Shown here piece after piece: positions 32,745 through 45,184 of a DNA stretch of 64,000 nucleotides. This stretch comes from Sisyra terminalis. Lineage: Eukaryota > Arthropoda > Insecta > Neuroptera > Sisyridae. The DNA lies in contig OY292276.1 of assembly GCA_958496175.1 (NCBI GenBank), positions 18,680,001-18,744,000 on the forward strand. The letters run 5' to 3'. Positions within the stretch are counted from its first letter, which is position 1. The number at the start of each line of letters is the position of its first letter. The translations under genes were made by a program, and so were the position numbers. The notes under the pieces were generated by a model that was not told the origin of the DNA, made no database searches, and saw only the letters and a list, made by a program, of their open reading frames with translations.

Positions 32745-33695
32745 TTTCTCTTCAAAATATAATTCTCATTTTCCCCCAAACATCACCAAATCATAACAAG
32801 CTACCAACACGGTAAATAATTTTACGTCCACTATGGTAACGAAATTAAGTTCTATCGACCAATGAAGGCAGGATTTGTTCGAGCAGGAGTCCTACGAGAA
32901 AGTATTCTAGACCTAGTGCTTTTTCTAACATTCACAAACAATTTTCCGATACACAATATGATAGTAACAACCAAATTCGCTGATATTACTGCCATTTAAT
33001 ATTCAAGGAAGAATAATAAAACGACCCAACAAAATCTTCAAGCCCATTTAAATACCACAAAGGACTGAAAAATTAAGTGAAAAAATAAAATATAAAATAA
33101 AGTGAAAAAGTGTAAAATAAGGCATCACATTGAACGAAAAAAATTAGTTACAATTACTTTCACCCTCAAATGATAAACATGCTTACTAAATCAATGACGA
33201 ATTCATTCCAGGAGAAAGTCTGTAAAATATTAAGAAATTCATCTGGACAGTAGACTTACGTGAGAAGAACATATATATATTAAAGAAGAAAGATTAAATA
33301 AAAACTACATACAATAAACTTAAATGGATCCTGAATAAAAAATCAAAACTTCCATTGAAACTAAGTAGTCTACGAAACAATAATCAATCTTATTGGAACA
33401 TATGGACTTCAGCTATGAGACTTAGGCCAGTTCCATGAAAGATTTTGCTTTGAGAATAACAAGTGGAGTACATTTTTAGATAATTAAAGAATTTAAACGT
33501 GTTTGACCTCTTACTATGTTTCTCAACTAATAATGAAAATAGAGGGCAGCGAATTTTTAGTTGGCCTCGAGCGGCGAACGACGATATCCCATTGGCTTAA
33601 ACTAAAACCAAATCTGCAAATTATAGAGCGCTGTCAATCTAAAATCATGAAGAAATGACTGAAAGCTTTTTGACTGTTCTTTATTTACCATAGTT
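32745..33695 (+). mobile_element. Jockey-like LINE fragment, reverse transcriptase region, decayed
   Basis: Reading plus strand, FYVHYGNEIKFYRP then MKAGFVRAGVLRESILDLVL and FLTFTNNFP (from 32820) follow the Jockey pattern V-R-Y-G-x-E-x-S-x-x-R-P-I-x-A-G-V-P-Q-G-S-V-L-G-P-x-L-Y. TKFADITAI at about 32,975-33,000 stands where FADDTAI is expected, so the second catalytic Asp is lost. Further on come HLDSRLT (about 33,240), KLKWILNKKSKLPL (about 33,320) and IERCQSKIMKK (about 33,625-33,655), matching the thumb and C-terminal blocks. Many frameshifts and stops; not functional. Confidence 0.8.
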
Positions 33696-36645
33696 TTGTA
33701 ATATCTTCGGCAGGGGTCAGCACAGTGCAGCTCAGTTAATTCAGTTGAATTATACCTATGGCTTGTTATTAATATAATAGTTCGTATTATGAAATAACTG
33801 TAATATTGCAATCACCAAAATAAAAATATCTTTCACAGCAAAAAACAATTATACTTTTTCTTATACATGTGGTTCAAATGGTATTCATACTACATAAAAG
33901 AAAAAATGGTTCTTAACTCCTGAGAATTTGTGAAACTCCAAATCTGAGAAATATAGAATAATCGTCCTTGACAGGATGCAAACTTATAAGTGAAAATTTC
34001 TAAATCTGGTGTTTCATAATAATCAATACTCCATTTTTAAACCTCTTGATATTCATAGAAAACAATGATTTCTCTTTACAATACAACAAATTTCTTATTT
34101 AGTTGCAGCAATTGAATTTATTTTTATAAGTGAACTAAAGTTTTAGTGGATTAACATTTTTCATACTTTTCTGTTAAGTACATGCACCGCATATTTGTAT
34201 TTTTCATTATTGTTCACATCTTAAGTATTTCATTAATTTTACACAGGATTTCCTTAATAATTGCAATTCCAATTTGCATAACAAGATATTTGTTTCAATG
34301 ACACTTCCTGTAATAGTTTGTGAACTAATTTTGCTTAGTAATGAAATTAACTAATGAATTTTGACTTCGAAAAAAGCAAAATCTTGCTCCTATAAACATT
34401 GGTTATGAATATCGTATCGATTATGTGTATTTGAAAATGTTTTAGCGATTTATAGTATTGTACAATGTACATACTCGTATTAGGCAATTGATACCCTCAC
34501 CTTTTAAATTAAAAATTTTCAATGTCTTAAGGTAATAATAATCGACTATGTTATTGTATTATTATTTTGACATATCGCCTAAATTTGCATTCGAAGAAGC
34601 AACAATACTGGACAAAGAAAACAACAATACGCAAAAAATATAAGTAAAATAATTTACGTATGTATATTTAAATAGTTCAGTAATTATATAGACCGACACA
34701 ATTAGTATAAGTAATTGGTATAGCCGTCTATTAGATAAATTTAAAAAGTCTTCTACAAACAAAAAATCATGAAATGAACGTAATATCAACTATCTAGAAC
34801 TATTTATATTATGAAAAAAATAATCTAGTACCATAGTTGATCAAAGCAATTTAATATTATATATCAGCAAAAATGACATTGTTATAACATATTCTTTTTA
34901 CATTGATGTTGATATTTAGGATCACTTGAAAAAGCAGTGGTAAATTATGAAAATATATGAAAAATAAAATCAAAAGTATTAACTATTTGTAATATTAAAG
35001 ATCCTCAAATTCATGAAACCATAATAATTCTACTATAAGATTTGTAACACTCAGGTAGGTGGTAAAAAGCATCTTTAAATTACGTAAAATTTCAATGGTG
35101 AAAAGTTCTTAATGAAAATTTTCTAAATTAATAAAATAAAGAGCTTTAAAAAGTTTACTTCAACGATTTAAAATAGTTTAAACTTTAACAATGGAAAATA
35201 AATAAACGATATAAGTCATGTTGATAGGCAAATTAAAAAACATAACTTGAAAAATTGTGTTTATGTTTCTCATTCATTACAAAGATATGCAGGTATACTA
35301 CATTCTTTAGAAGCACAATTTCGTTTATTCATGGATATGAACGTAACATGCATATGTCGCTAACCTTCAAGCTGTGTTTTATAGCTTATCTTCTATAAAG
35401 TATCATGTGATTTATTTACAGAGATGAAAACCGTCTGTGACATATGGTTCTCTTTGAATTACTTATTTCGTTTGGATAAAGTTTTTGGTAAATAATCCTT
35501 ATACACCCATAAATTTCAAACTAATGGAAAATATATGAAGAGAGAGTTACCTAATTACAAATTTGCATATGATTGGATTTCACTGAAGGATGCAAAGTAA
35601 AGTTATATTCTGAAAATGAAGAAAAAAAAAACATCGCTTTCGTAAAATATAATGTTCTATATATTGCACGTAATGTTAAATATACCACGCCCATATAGTT
35701 TATTTATTACAGAATAGTGAGATAGTGGAAATCCGTAAGAAGAAACCGTTGGGCATTTGTCCACAGGAAGTAACATAAACAAAGCTATTCTCTATGTCAG
35801 CGGGTAACCGGAACTATATTCCCAAGCTTTCAGCAAATATTTCTTTCCGTTTAAATATATGCATAAGAGTTATACAGAGATGAAAGGAGAGATTTTAGGT
35901 CATTTTGCTACTTGAGTTGTCACAGAACAAATATCAAATTATGAAAAGCTATAGTGTGACCAAGCGAATATGAATGTGCATTACCTTTAGCGACTTCACA
36001 AAGATATTATTGAAATATTATTCCTCACATTTCTCGTACTAGCATGTTTAGCATTCGAATGCCATATATGAAAATGTTGTGATGTTTGGTATACTAATTT
36101 CGCAAACCAAATCAATCAAATTGAAGGAATTAATCAAATGCCCTATAGAATTTATGTTAGTAATTGATTTAAGGAACAATTATTTGGAGTATGTTTTATG
36201 ATAAATGATCAATGCTTTGAATTAAATCATATCTTTTTAATTTATTTCCTAAATAAAAGTTAGTTGTTTAACCTTGTAATATCTAAAATATATATAACTA
36301 AAAATAGTTGTAGATTTTTATTCATTTTGCAATGAAAAATAATGTCATAACTCATATATCAACTTATATAATCATATAAGTGACACATGATATGACACAG
36401 TACTTTTAACCATGGATTTATTAGTGACAAAAACACATGTTTTGGATATCCTTATCTAGTTGAATGAGATCCGTTTTTAAATCTAAAACTACTGTTTCAA
36501 ATAAACTGTGTTTTCATCTCAACTATAGTTTAAATAGTCAACCATGGTTTTATAAAAAAAAATACTTAACCGAAACTAGAATCACTTGGTTTTATTGAAC
36601 AATCATAAGTTATCGTAAACGAACCGTTACTGTTTTTTGACGTTA
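33696..36645. other. AT-rich stretch, no gene seen
   Basis: No gene or element recognised. A slightly GC-richer patch at about 35,690-35,820 has no identifiable content. Confidence 0.45.
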
Positions 36646-36649
36646 TCAT

Positions 36650-37440
36650 GTCATCTCCACCAAATTTTATGACTAATATTCAAAAATATTTTGATTTTTC
36701 TGTGAGACCTATATTCTTTAGTCCTACCCAACTGCTAAAAAATTGTCACTTATAGTGAAGCAAATACTAAATTTTATGGAGTAAGATTTGGAGAGCCATG
36801 GGGCCAAATTGGTACAGGTTTTTACTTTGTTTATACAGAGAAGGTACCGATGCTTGAAAAAGTACTTAACAATAGCCACATACACTGACGATACTGCAAT
36901 AATGATGCCCAATGGTAGGGAAAGCCAAATTACAAGGCGCTTTCGGTGAACCGGAAACTTGGCTAAACATGTGGCTTATTAAAATCAATGAAGTAAATCT
37001 GTCCTGAAGACATTCATAACCCAGTAAAGTACAGATAGTAAAAGACAGTAATCATTTAGTCTTCCTGCACAATGAGCATTGAATGACAGGTATCTCAGGA
37101 TGCACTAAAATAGAAGACTAATATGGCGAATACATATAATAGCCACAAGGCACCATCTAGAAACAAAATTCCGACACCATTCTTGAAGCCAATTTGGATA
37201 TATCCAACTATAAGGAGTGATCAGCGATTTAAACATAACTATCGTTAAACGCTTTCACTATTAAATTCTCAGAATTGTGTCAAAGACTCCATGGTTTGTC
37301 ACAAATCATAAGGATTTGAAGAAATGGAGGGATTTCCATAGGACATCCATAAGGATTTAAATGACCTCTGTTATAGAGAAGATAGCCAATTGCAATTACT
37401 AAACAGCTGGTTTTTGCAAATTGTTGCCTATGTCACACAT
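36650..37440 (+). mobile_element. Jockey-like LINE fragment, reverse transcriptase to C terminus, decayed
   Basis: The plus strand carries IATYTDDTAI at 36872-36901, the catalytic motif of a Jockey-clade reverse transcriptase (usually FADDTAI). After a +1 shift, ETWLNMWLIKINE follows (36954 on). Then come LKPIWIYP (37183-37206), LRIVSKTPWFVTN (37268-37306) and DIHKDLND (about 37,345), in the family's normal order. The upstream palm block is recognisable but mutated (GVRFGEPWGQIGTGFYFVY). Frameshifts make it dead. It is distinct from, but related to, the fragment at 32.7 kb. Confidence 0.85.
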
Positions 37441-40305
37441 TGGTAATAAAAGATCTACATTTATTGCAATAAAAATTAATTTTCAAATAATCGTTTACCT
37501 CATATGATTTTCCTGCAAAACAATCAATTTAAGGCATTGGAATGTAGGTATACGCCAACGGCATAAAGATACAGATGGTAAGAAAAGTCAGTGAATTCAT
37601 GGCTACTTAGAATATCCCTGATATAAAGTCCATGATGATCATCATTCATTAGCGTTAAGAAGTACCAATAATAAAAGATTCCATTTTGATGCATTTTGAT
37701 ATCAGAGATGTTTTTTTAGAAAAAAACATATGCCGAAAGGGACATATCTCATATCTCCGAAACAATTAAATGAAACATTGAAGTCTGAAGAGACCACAGA
37801 CATGAGTGTTTATTTATGAAAACATTGAAATTTTAATATTTGAAACATTGATCGTTTAATATCATAAGCAATAGTCAGTGTTAAAAGATAATTCACGAAA
37901 GCTCTTCTCAAAATAATCACATTTTCTCTTCCGTAAAATGTGTTTAACAGTATATATAAATCGTTTAAGCAATACAACGATTTTTTAATGCTATAGTTGA
38001 GCCACTTTAATTGATATTTAAGTAATGTTTTTTATTTTCTTTTATAACGAAATGTTTCGAAAAGCGTATTAGAATGGTCTTACTACGAAATCAAAATAAG
38101 AAATTTAATAATAAGAATCTTATTATTAATAACAAGTTACAAAAGTACTAACCGACAAAGAGAGAAACCTTTGGATTTTAGGTACGAAAAGCTATGATAT
38201 AATTCATTGAATACGTAATTATTTTCAAATTATATCAAAGTCTCTTATTTTTTCTTTGATTTTGAATTAGTGTTTGAAAAAACATAGCCCTCGCTAATTT
38301 TTCGATGTATAGTTTCGTGCTCTTATGAAATATGGTATACATATTTAAATTTGCACAATTTTGTTTGTTAATTAAAATAAAGTAATTGATAAGTTTTTGT
38401 TTTTAGCATTATGTATAATGTAATTTATACGTTGCCATTCCGGTTATAACAATGATAAAAATATCTACGAAGTTATTGGAAATTTTTAAATTGATTTTGT
38501 TATTAATTAAATTGTTCAGAAAGTTTTCTTGCAGCAGGAAATTTGTTTTACTATTCTAATTTTTCAAATTGTAACTTATATTCGTAAAATATGTGACTGA
38601 AAACTTAATAAAGTTTAAATTGACTTACTTCCCCACAAGTTATAAAAATAAGTTGAATTTTTATACAATTGATTTCTCACCACAATTTTTTCAACCTGCT
38701 TAAAGCTTAAACAAAAAAAAACAAACGATATGAATAAAATGTTTCATTTGCTTGGTTCTTTTTGTATAGAACCACGTCACTATAACTTTTGAATTGTTGT
38801 TTTATCTTAATAACAGTGAATGAAAAAATTATTTCTCAATTTTTTTTGTAACATAAATGAAACCCTACTGTGAATATTGGCCACAAAATAGTTTTTTTTG
38901 TTACAAATTTTGATATTTTATGTTTTGCAAATTATATGAAATCTGAGACTTGTAGAGTTTGTTTCAAATCGATTTCATGGGAATTTAGAATACGTTCTTT
39001 TTTTAAGGATAAAAACAAGAAAACTTTTTTTATTAATCCGAGGCCACTTAGAAGTTTAAAGTTTTTTTTTGCCTTTTTCAAAGAAGATAAATTTGTTTTT
39101 TGTTTAACACAATATTATAAAAGCAATAACAAATGAGTTATGTACTGTTTTGTAGGTTTATAACTTTGTATTTAGTATTCCTGAAAAGATAGTTACATAA
39201 AAATACGCAACTTACAGAATAGTGATTGCTACTATAGTTTCTTCAGTACATTATCTTATTCGTAAGTATCTAAGCATTTGTCGTTGAAATTACTAACAGA
39301 AAAGCTCATTTCATTTCTTTGACATAGTCGTTAAAAAATATTTTTTTTTCCTAAATGATAAAATATAAATTTAAGTTTAAAATTAAAACAAGCATTCGAG
39401 TAATTCAAGCCACTCGACTGTAATGAATTGGTTAAAATAAGATGGGCATTTTATCTTTCCCATCTCTTATTATAATGAAAGTAAAATGCCGTGAATATCA
39501 TAAAATAATAACATTACGTCGCAAAATCTCTTTACAGTAACGATGCAACTAACTAGCGTTAATTTTACTTAGATGACAGAAGCTACACCTAAGGTAAACC
39601 GCGAAGCTTTGTTACGATAAGTTGTTAAATATCTTTTGGTTAACCGTCTTTCAACTAAGATGTAGAGAATTTGCATTCAGATTGGTTTTAAGAATAATAC
39701 GCTACGTCGTTATACAATATAACCATAACGAAGTCATTCCAGTTTATAGACATAATTATGGATATTGTAATCCCTTGTATTTTTATATTTTCGAAGGACT
39801 TAATAAAAAATTTAGCCAGCCGGAATTTAACTTTGAAAATCACATTCCCTTTTTTTTAAGCCATTTGGCATTTTTTTAATAAAATCATGGATTTCATTCG
39901 AATATATCTTCATTGAAAAAAAAGGTTTTGTTCGTTAATATGAATTGTTAAATATTTATTAAATTGAAACTGAAATATCTGTTTGAAATAAACAAAAGAG
40001 TTTTTTAGATAATTAATTTTTATATGATGGATGAGTTTTTATTAATGAACCGTTAATAGCTTGAAATTGATAAAAATGTAATACATAAATATCCCCAGTC
40101 TTTAAGTAAGAAATATTTTATAATTTTTTTCATTGTTGACATTCACAAAAATATGATTAATTGTGAAACTAATCAATACATCTCAATTCCGCATTGAATT
40201 CAGTAGATCACAAATACCCGAAGCATTCATCGCTTTTATTTATGTAATCTAAATGTTAAATGACGTATAAATCTAGTTTTTTGCTAACTAGCTATAAATG
40301 ACTAT
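37441..40305. other. AT-rich stretch, no gene seen
   Basis: Nothing recognised. Frames at 38.87-39.14 and 39.62-39.88 kb are of chance length and not protein-like. Confidence 0.45.
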
Positions 40306-40465
40306 GTCTTGTTTTCTGCAGATCTTGCACTTTTACTTCCCTTGGTCACAGACACATCAACGACCACAAAAACAGTATTATCACCTACTTTTCCACAAGC
40401 AGTACTGTTCCTCTAGATAAATTTATGATCCCCTTTTCGCAATAAAGTTAAGTTATGTAGCTTTT
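40306..40465 (+). other. Candidate terminal exon: acceptor, short frame and poly(A) signal
   Basis: A good acceptor (TGTCTTGTTTTCTGCAG, AG at 40320-40321) precedes a GC-richer stretch open for about 40 codons in one frame (SCTFTSLGHRHINDHKNS and on) to a TAA at 40442. That stop overlaps AATAAA at 40441-40446. The peptide is not recognised, and no upstream exon is visible. Could be an alternative last exon of a host gene or coincidence. Confidence 0.2.
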
Positions 40466-41750
40466 ATTTTGAAAACTTGCCTGAAGATTGAGCCGTATAA
40501 TCTATAGAATTGATTTCTATAAAATATTGAAATGGGCTTTATTTGTGCAAAGACAGAAAACTTTTGAAACCAAAAAAAAAAAACACAAAAATTGATTGCT
40601 TGTGAACTAAATATTGTAGAAATAACTATTTTTAAAATATTTTATTTATTTTCATTTTAAATTTAAAAATCGCAAAGAACTAATAAACTGGAAACTGGAA
40701 TTAATGAGCAAACACACACTCAAACATAACTGAATTGGAAAACTTAAATTTTTTTTATTAAAAGCCTAATAGAAATTACGGAAATTTATTACCAGGACAA
40801 CTTTCAAACTAATTAAAGAAACTTTTTAAGTTTCTATTCGACAGTCTTACAGTTTAGCTGAAATTCTTAATGTCACCCTTATTGTATCTTTTGACTCCAA
40901 CTCTAATGGCTATCAAAGAATATAGTATTTATATTTAAAAACAATGTATATTATTTTATATAATGCTTAGAATATACCTAGACTTAACTTAGTAGCCCCT
41001 ATGGGGATGTTCATGAAATACATTTCCATTCAATAAGGAAGTCTAACTAAGAGTGAAAACATCTGACAAGAATGATCAAGGGGTCTAAAGAAACGTTACA
41101 ATCGTAGTTCATTAAACAAACGTTTATTTTTCCCTCATTTTTTTTTCTTTTGTCTTTTTGTTACGATCGAAAGTTGAAAGTTATTTAATTAATTAAAGCT
41201 TCACTATTATAAAAAGTATTTTTTTTCCTTTCAAAATATGTGTAGTATTAATGACCGTGTTTCATGTACGAGGGTTCCTATCTTTCAGACGTAATATTTA
41301 TAGTACAGAAAATGCGACGTAATGTGACGGGGATGAGGATAGGGGTGAGACTCTAAATAGGTGAAAATTTCAGTGACGATTTTTACAAACGCACCATAAG
41401 ATTATCCTAGATTTCACAAAATAAGGTGATCGACCAAAAATTGGTGGGAAATGGATTCAACTTTCGTGATCACCTCGATTCCTCAAAATTCTCGGCTCAC
41501 GAATTCTAATGAATACTAGAGTTGTTATGTATGTTTTTAGTTGCAAAGTAAAAGTTAATAACCAAAAAATGATATCTGCATTGTATAAGAATAAAAGCAC
41601 AATATTGCCGCAAGGGTCTTAAAATTTTTACAATTGTTTCAAAAAAGATACACTGAAACGATCTGTAGTCAATGGATAAATTGAACGCTGAAATTTTTGA
41701 AAATGATATGAAATGCCCTAAATTTTTACATCAATAAGTTTTGTCTGATA
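40466..41750. other. AT-rich stretch, no gene seen
   Basis: A GC-richer patch at about 41,300-41,510 includes GATCACCTCG and an inverted GGTGATCG. No gene supported. Confidence 0.4.
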
Positions 41751-41754
41751 AATG

Positions 41755-41920
41755 AATGAATAATAATGTCTTATGACTCAATTTATTCTTTATTACGACG
41801 CGTTTCAACAGTTTTTGACTGTCATCATCAGGTAATTCATCAATAATGATGAATAATTAATAAATCAATAATTTATTAATTGTGACTCGAAAATAAATAA
41901 AATACTTAACAATGTTAAAT
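41755..41920. mobile_element. Hammerhead-carrying repeat, copy F
   Basis: The left part, in minus orientation, carries the tail ATGAATAATAATGTCTTATG and ACTCAATTTATTC before the ribozyme-like core. The right part, in plus orientation, has ATTGTGACTCGAAAATAAAT and TACTTAACAATGTTAA, matching the outer tail end of copy D. It is therefore again an inverted arrangement with a short spacer. No protein frame. Confidence 0.65.
41791..41838 (-). ncRNA. Hammerhead-ribozyme-like motif, second intact copy
   Basis: On the minus strand stem I 5' strand AATTAC precedes CTGATGA (41831-41825), one extra T, stem II GACAG / CTGTT (five pairs, one G-U, 7-nt loop), GAAA, ACGCGT and C. GTAATA follows, pairing five bases with the stem I 5' strand. 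All core positions expected for a hammerhead are present. It differs from copy D in the stem II base and loop and in the outer stem I, while pairing is kept. Confidence 0.6.
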
Positions 41921-41928
41921 TTTTATTT

Positions 41929-42220
41929 ATATATATTCCGTTTATTTTGAAAATGTTTTAAGACCATTTCAAGGATAATCCATACGATAAATTTTATGTT
42001 TGTAACTAGTTTGTAATCAAATTATGTTGATATTAAAATTATTAAATTTTCAAAAATAACTGTTTTAACATTGTTTTTTTTTTTCATAACAGTAATAACT
42101 ATTTCGACAGTTAAATTTTGGTCCTCTAAATTGAAAAAAAATGTTAGCACATTAACCGTTCGTGATGGCATTCGACGATTTCATGACTTAGACACCTTTC
42201 AAGATAAATGGCTCATATAT
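41929..42220. mobile_element. MITE family with GAGCCGTTTAT termini, copy 1
   Basis: The left end reads ATATATTCCGTTTATTTTGA (41929 on). The right end reads CTTTCAAGATAAATGGCTCA then TATATG (to 42220). Internally it shares CATTTCAAGGATAATCCATA, ATTATGTTGATATT and TTTTxAAA blocks with the copy at 55.4 kb. About 290 bp, no transposase frame. A TA dinucleotide at each end would fit a Tc1/mariner-type element, but the ends are AT-rich and uncertain. Confidence 0.7.
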
Positions 42221-42389
42221 GTGATAAAGAAATAAATGAATCTGAGCATATTTCTTATCTACTTCATTTTTTTTTTGATTGATCAATACAACATACTTGT
42301 CGTTATATCATCTTACTAGTAGTTGTCCGTTGCATTCGCAACTAAAGGTTTTATCTCAATAAAATGTTTAGTATGAGATAATGTAGAGT

Positions 42390-43121
42390 TAATCAACAAT
42401 CGAAATTTTAAATTTAATAATCAAAGTGTTGTTAATTAAAAAAAACTGTATCTAAAATTATATTGAGAAATATTTTTTTATATCATTTTAATAACGACAT
42501 TTTAAATAACGTTATTTCACTAAATTAGTATGAAATTTTAATACTTATATAGTACTTATAACAAATTGTCGATTTTAAATGTTGGTTCGTTTTTCAACAA
42601 TCAAACTTTTTAAAATCTATTTTTTATGAACCAAGAGTTGTGATCTGGAGTAATTATATATTCGACTGCAAAGCATTAAGGTAGCAATTTTTGCCATATA
42701 TTTCACTGTCAATTTAAATATAAAATCTTCGATACTAACTTTATTTCGGTATTTAGAACAATTTGAAAACCAATTATTGTTATTGAAAATAAATAAAATA
42801 TTCGAATTTACTTCCATGCTTTCCACCTATTTCCAACAATTTTGTATGTACAACGTCCAAATGTGTGAAATCGAATAGCTTTTTTGTCATGTTAGCTAAA
42901 ATAAAGGTCATTATTTTTTTTTTCGTTTTACATTGTATTTTCAAATATAATTGCACATTTGTGTCGATGAAATTTGGAAAGTGTTTTCCTTATACGATTC
43001 AGATTTATAATAACAAAGAGTTTTTGAAAATTCCTCCCCTAAAAGAGTGAAAAACGGTAGCAAAGTTTGTAAGGGAAAACGTTTAATAAACAATCGAAAT
43101 TTAAAATTTAATAATCAAAGT
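42390..43121. repeat. Direct repeat pair, about 37 bp, 695 bp apart
   Basis: AATCAACAATCGAAATTTTA then AATTTAATAATCAAAGT (about 42,392-42,428) recurs as AATAAACAATCGAAATTTAA then AATTTAATAATCAAAGT (about 43,085-43,121) with two mismatches. It could be the two ends of an unrecognised element or a dispersed repeat. The copy at 43.1 kb is followed by a GC-richer stretch with GAGCGCATGCG and CACGCACGGACGC. Confidence 0.6.
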
Positions 43122-45180
43122 CCGTTTTACCCATACCAACGTTTTGAATGCGTAAGTGGAGATAACAGAGCGCATGCGTAAGCCTATTCTGCACGCACGG
43201 ACGCATGATACTCAATTTATATATAAGAAGATGTGGTCTTATTTCTGAGATTTGCGATCATTATGGCAATCGCGAAGGTATAGAATTTGTTAAGATTGAT
43301 CTTGTATAGAGTGGTAACTTCTATACTATATAGTATAATGATCGATGTGTAGTATTTAACTAACCGCAACTTAATGTTGTTCTTGAGTCATCAACAACAT
43401 TTTTGTTTTCTAAGTACCTTAAAAACTATTATTTATTATTAACTTTTCTTAACCTTGTCCTCCACCGCAGCAAAGTTCCCATATTTTTTTTTACACAAAA
43501 ATCCTTTTTTTTATAATTAATGGTTTGTAAAAACACAAATCGAGATTTTTTTTTGAATAAAGCAGCAATTTAAAAATTTCTCGTTTATATACGAATCTTC
43601 ATACGTTTGTCATCTTTAGGTAAGAACGGTAAGATACATCTTGACTTCTTGAACCAGTAATAATTTCTGTCGTTGTCTTAGGTTTTGAAAAATACAAACA
43701 ACAATCGTTTTTTTAAAAATATTTTTTTCGAACCAAAAGCCTCTTGAGTTGTAGTTTAGTTTTCAAAGTAGTTTTTGATTTTTAAATAAACTACAAAATT
43801 ATAAAGTGATAAAAAATTAGGTTAATACTATAGAATTTCTCTAATACTGAAACAGGAAAACTCCATTTAATTTTAAATGAATATAATTACTTTTTGTCTT
43901 TAAACTTACATATACGTTTAGTTATTTATAATATTTGCTTTTTGAATTTGTAATTTGATAGATGATACAATTATGTTTAATATTCATAAGTTATTTGTAG
44001 CATAAACCAAGGGTCCTCATCTGCAATCTGTTTAAATGATTAGTCAAGAGACAGTATCAAACTTCCTTCGCGCACATTTCCTCTGATCTCTATCGTTTGA
44101 ATTGCACAAAGGAGAAGCTTGTGGTATCTCTTTACATTAAAACGTGGCTGAAATGCAATAATACATTTGACGTTCTAAAATCGGTTAATTGGACATAGCT
44201 GTATTTTAACACCGAAAACCTTTTCCTAGTGGAACAAAACTATGTGCTTACAAGTAAGCATATAACTATGTGCTTTATGGACCAAAAAGTAATTCAAGCT
44301 CCGATTTCTGTGAAAAATGATATTATTTCTGCGATTAACTATTATGCCAAAAAGCTAAAAAGATTTTTTGTCTTTTTAAAACTGTATAAAAAATAATAAT
44401 TATATCTTTGGTTTTCAACCTATTTTCATTTCGAACTGCTAAATTTTAAAAATAATAAATGTACTTAGATGAAAAAATGCAATAACTCAAACTCTAAAAT
44501 TGATTTAAGTTAGGTTTGATATAAATGTAAGAAATATCTTCAGTAGTACCTATAGGTAACAAATATTTTTTTTAATTTACTGCTGTTTCACTGCCAATAA
44601 GCTAATTACTATTTCGGGGACCTTCAAGGCAAATGGAAGATCTTTAAAATGGTATTTTTAAAGAAATCGCAAAATTTCTTCCCAAATTCGATTCATTTTT
44701 GTTAGAACATTTAAAGCCTTTTACAATCCCTGAAAGTGGAAACACGTCCTGCTTATCTAAAGCAATTAATAATATTATATAGACAATTTAGAACCGACTT
44801 TAGTAAATGAATGTATTCACTTGCCTTATGTTGTTTTTTTTAAAGATTCATTACAAAACCGGATTAAAGATCCGAAAAAAATATATATATGGAATAAATT
44901 GCCTTCTCGGAATACAGATATGTACCCAAATGTTGTGAAAAATTGTATCCGCAGAAATACATTTTTCCTACCTGAAAAGGATAAAAAATTAGGAACATGC
45001 AAAGAAACTAAATCCCCTGGCATTATTATCTTTTGAACTACAATTAGTGCAATAAATCGATAACGATTAAATAACCACAGTTTTTACCCGGACCAAAGCT
45101 AATTAATATAATTTAAAGTGATATTTGAAAAAAAGCTGAGACATATCAATCTTTGAAAAATTTTAATAAAACTAAAAAGT
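43122..45180. other. AT-rich stretch, no gene seen
   Basis: A frame at 44,821-45,036 (KDSLQNRIKDPKKIYIWNKL and on) looks mildly protein-like but belongs to no family I recognise. A TTTAG|GTAAGA junction at 43,619 is a weak ratchet-like site. Confidence 0.35.
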
Positions 45181-45184
45181 ATTT

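Noticed and set aside
35040..35062. ACACTCAG joined to GTAGGT
   Set aside because: No polypyrimidine tract upstream.
43600..43625. TCATCTTTAG joined to GTAAGA, a possible second ratchet point
   Set aside because: The pyrimidine tract is interrupted and the donor is imperfect; not distinguishable from chance.
44821..45036. Frame reading KDSLQNRIKDPKKIYIWNKL and on
   Set aside because: Mildly protein-like, but no family is recognised, it starts at TTG, and the opposite strand is also open over the same stretch.
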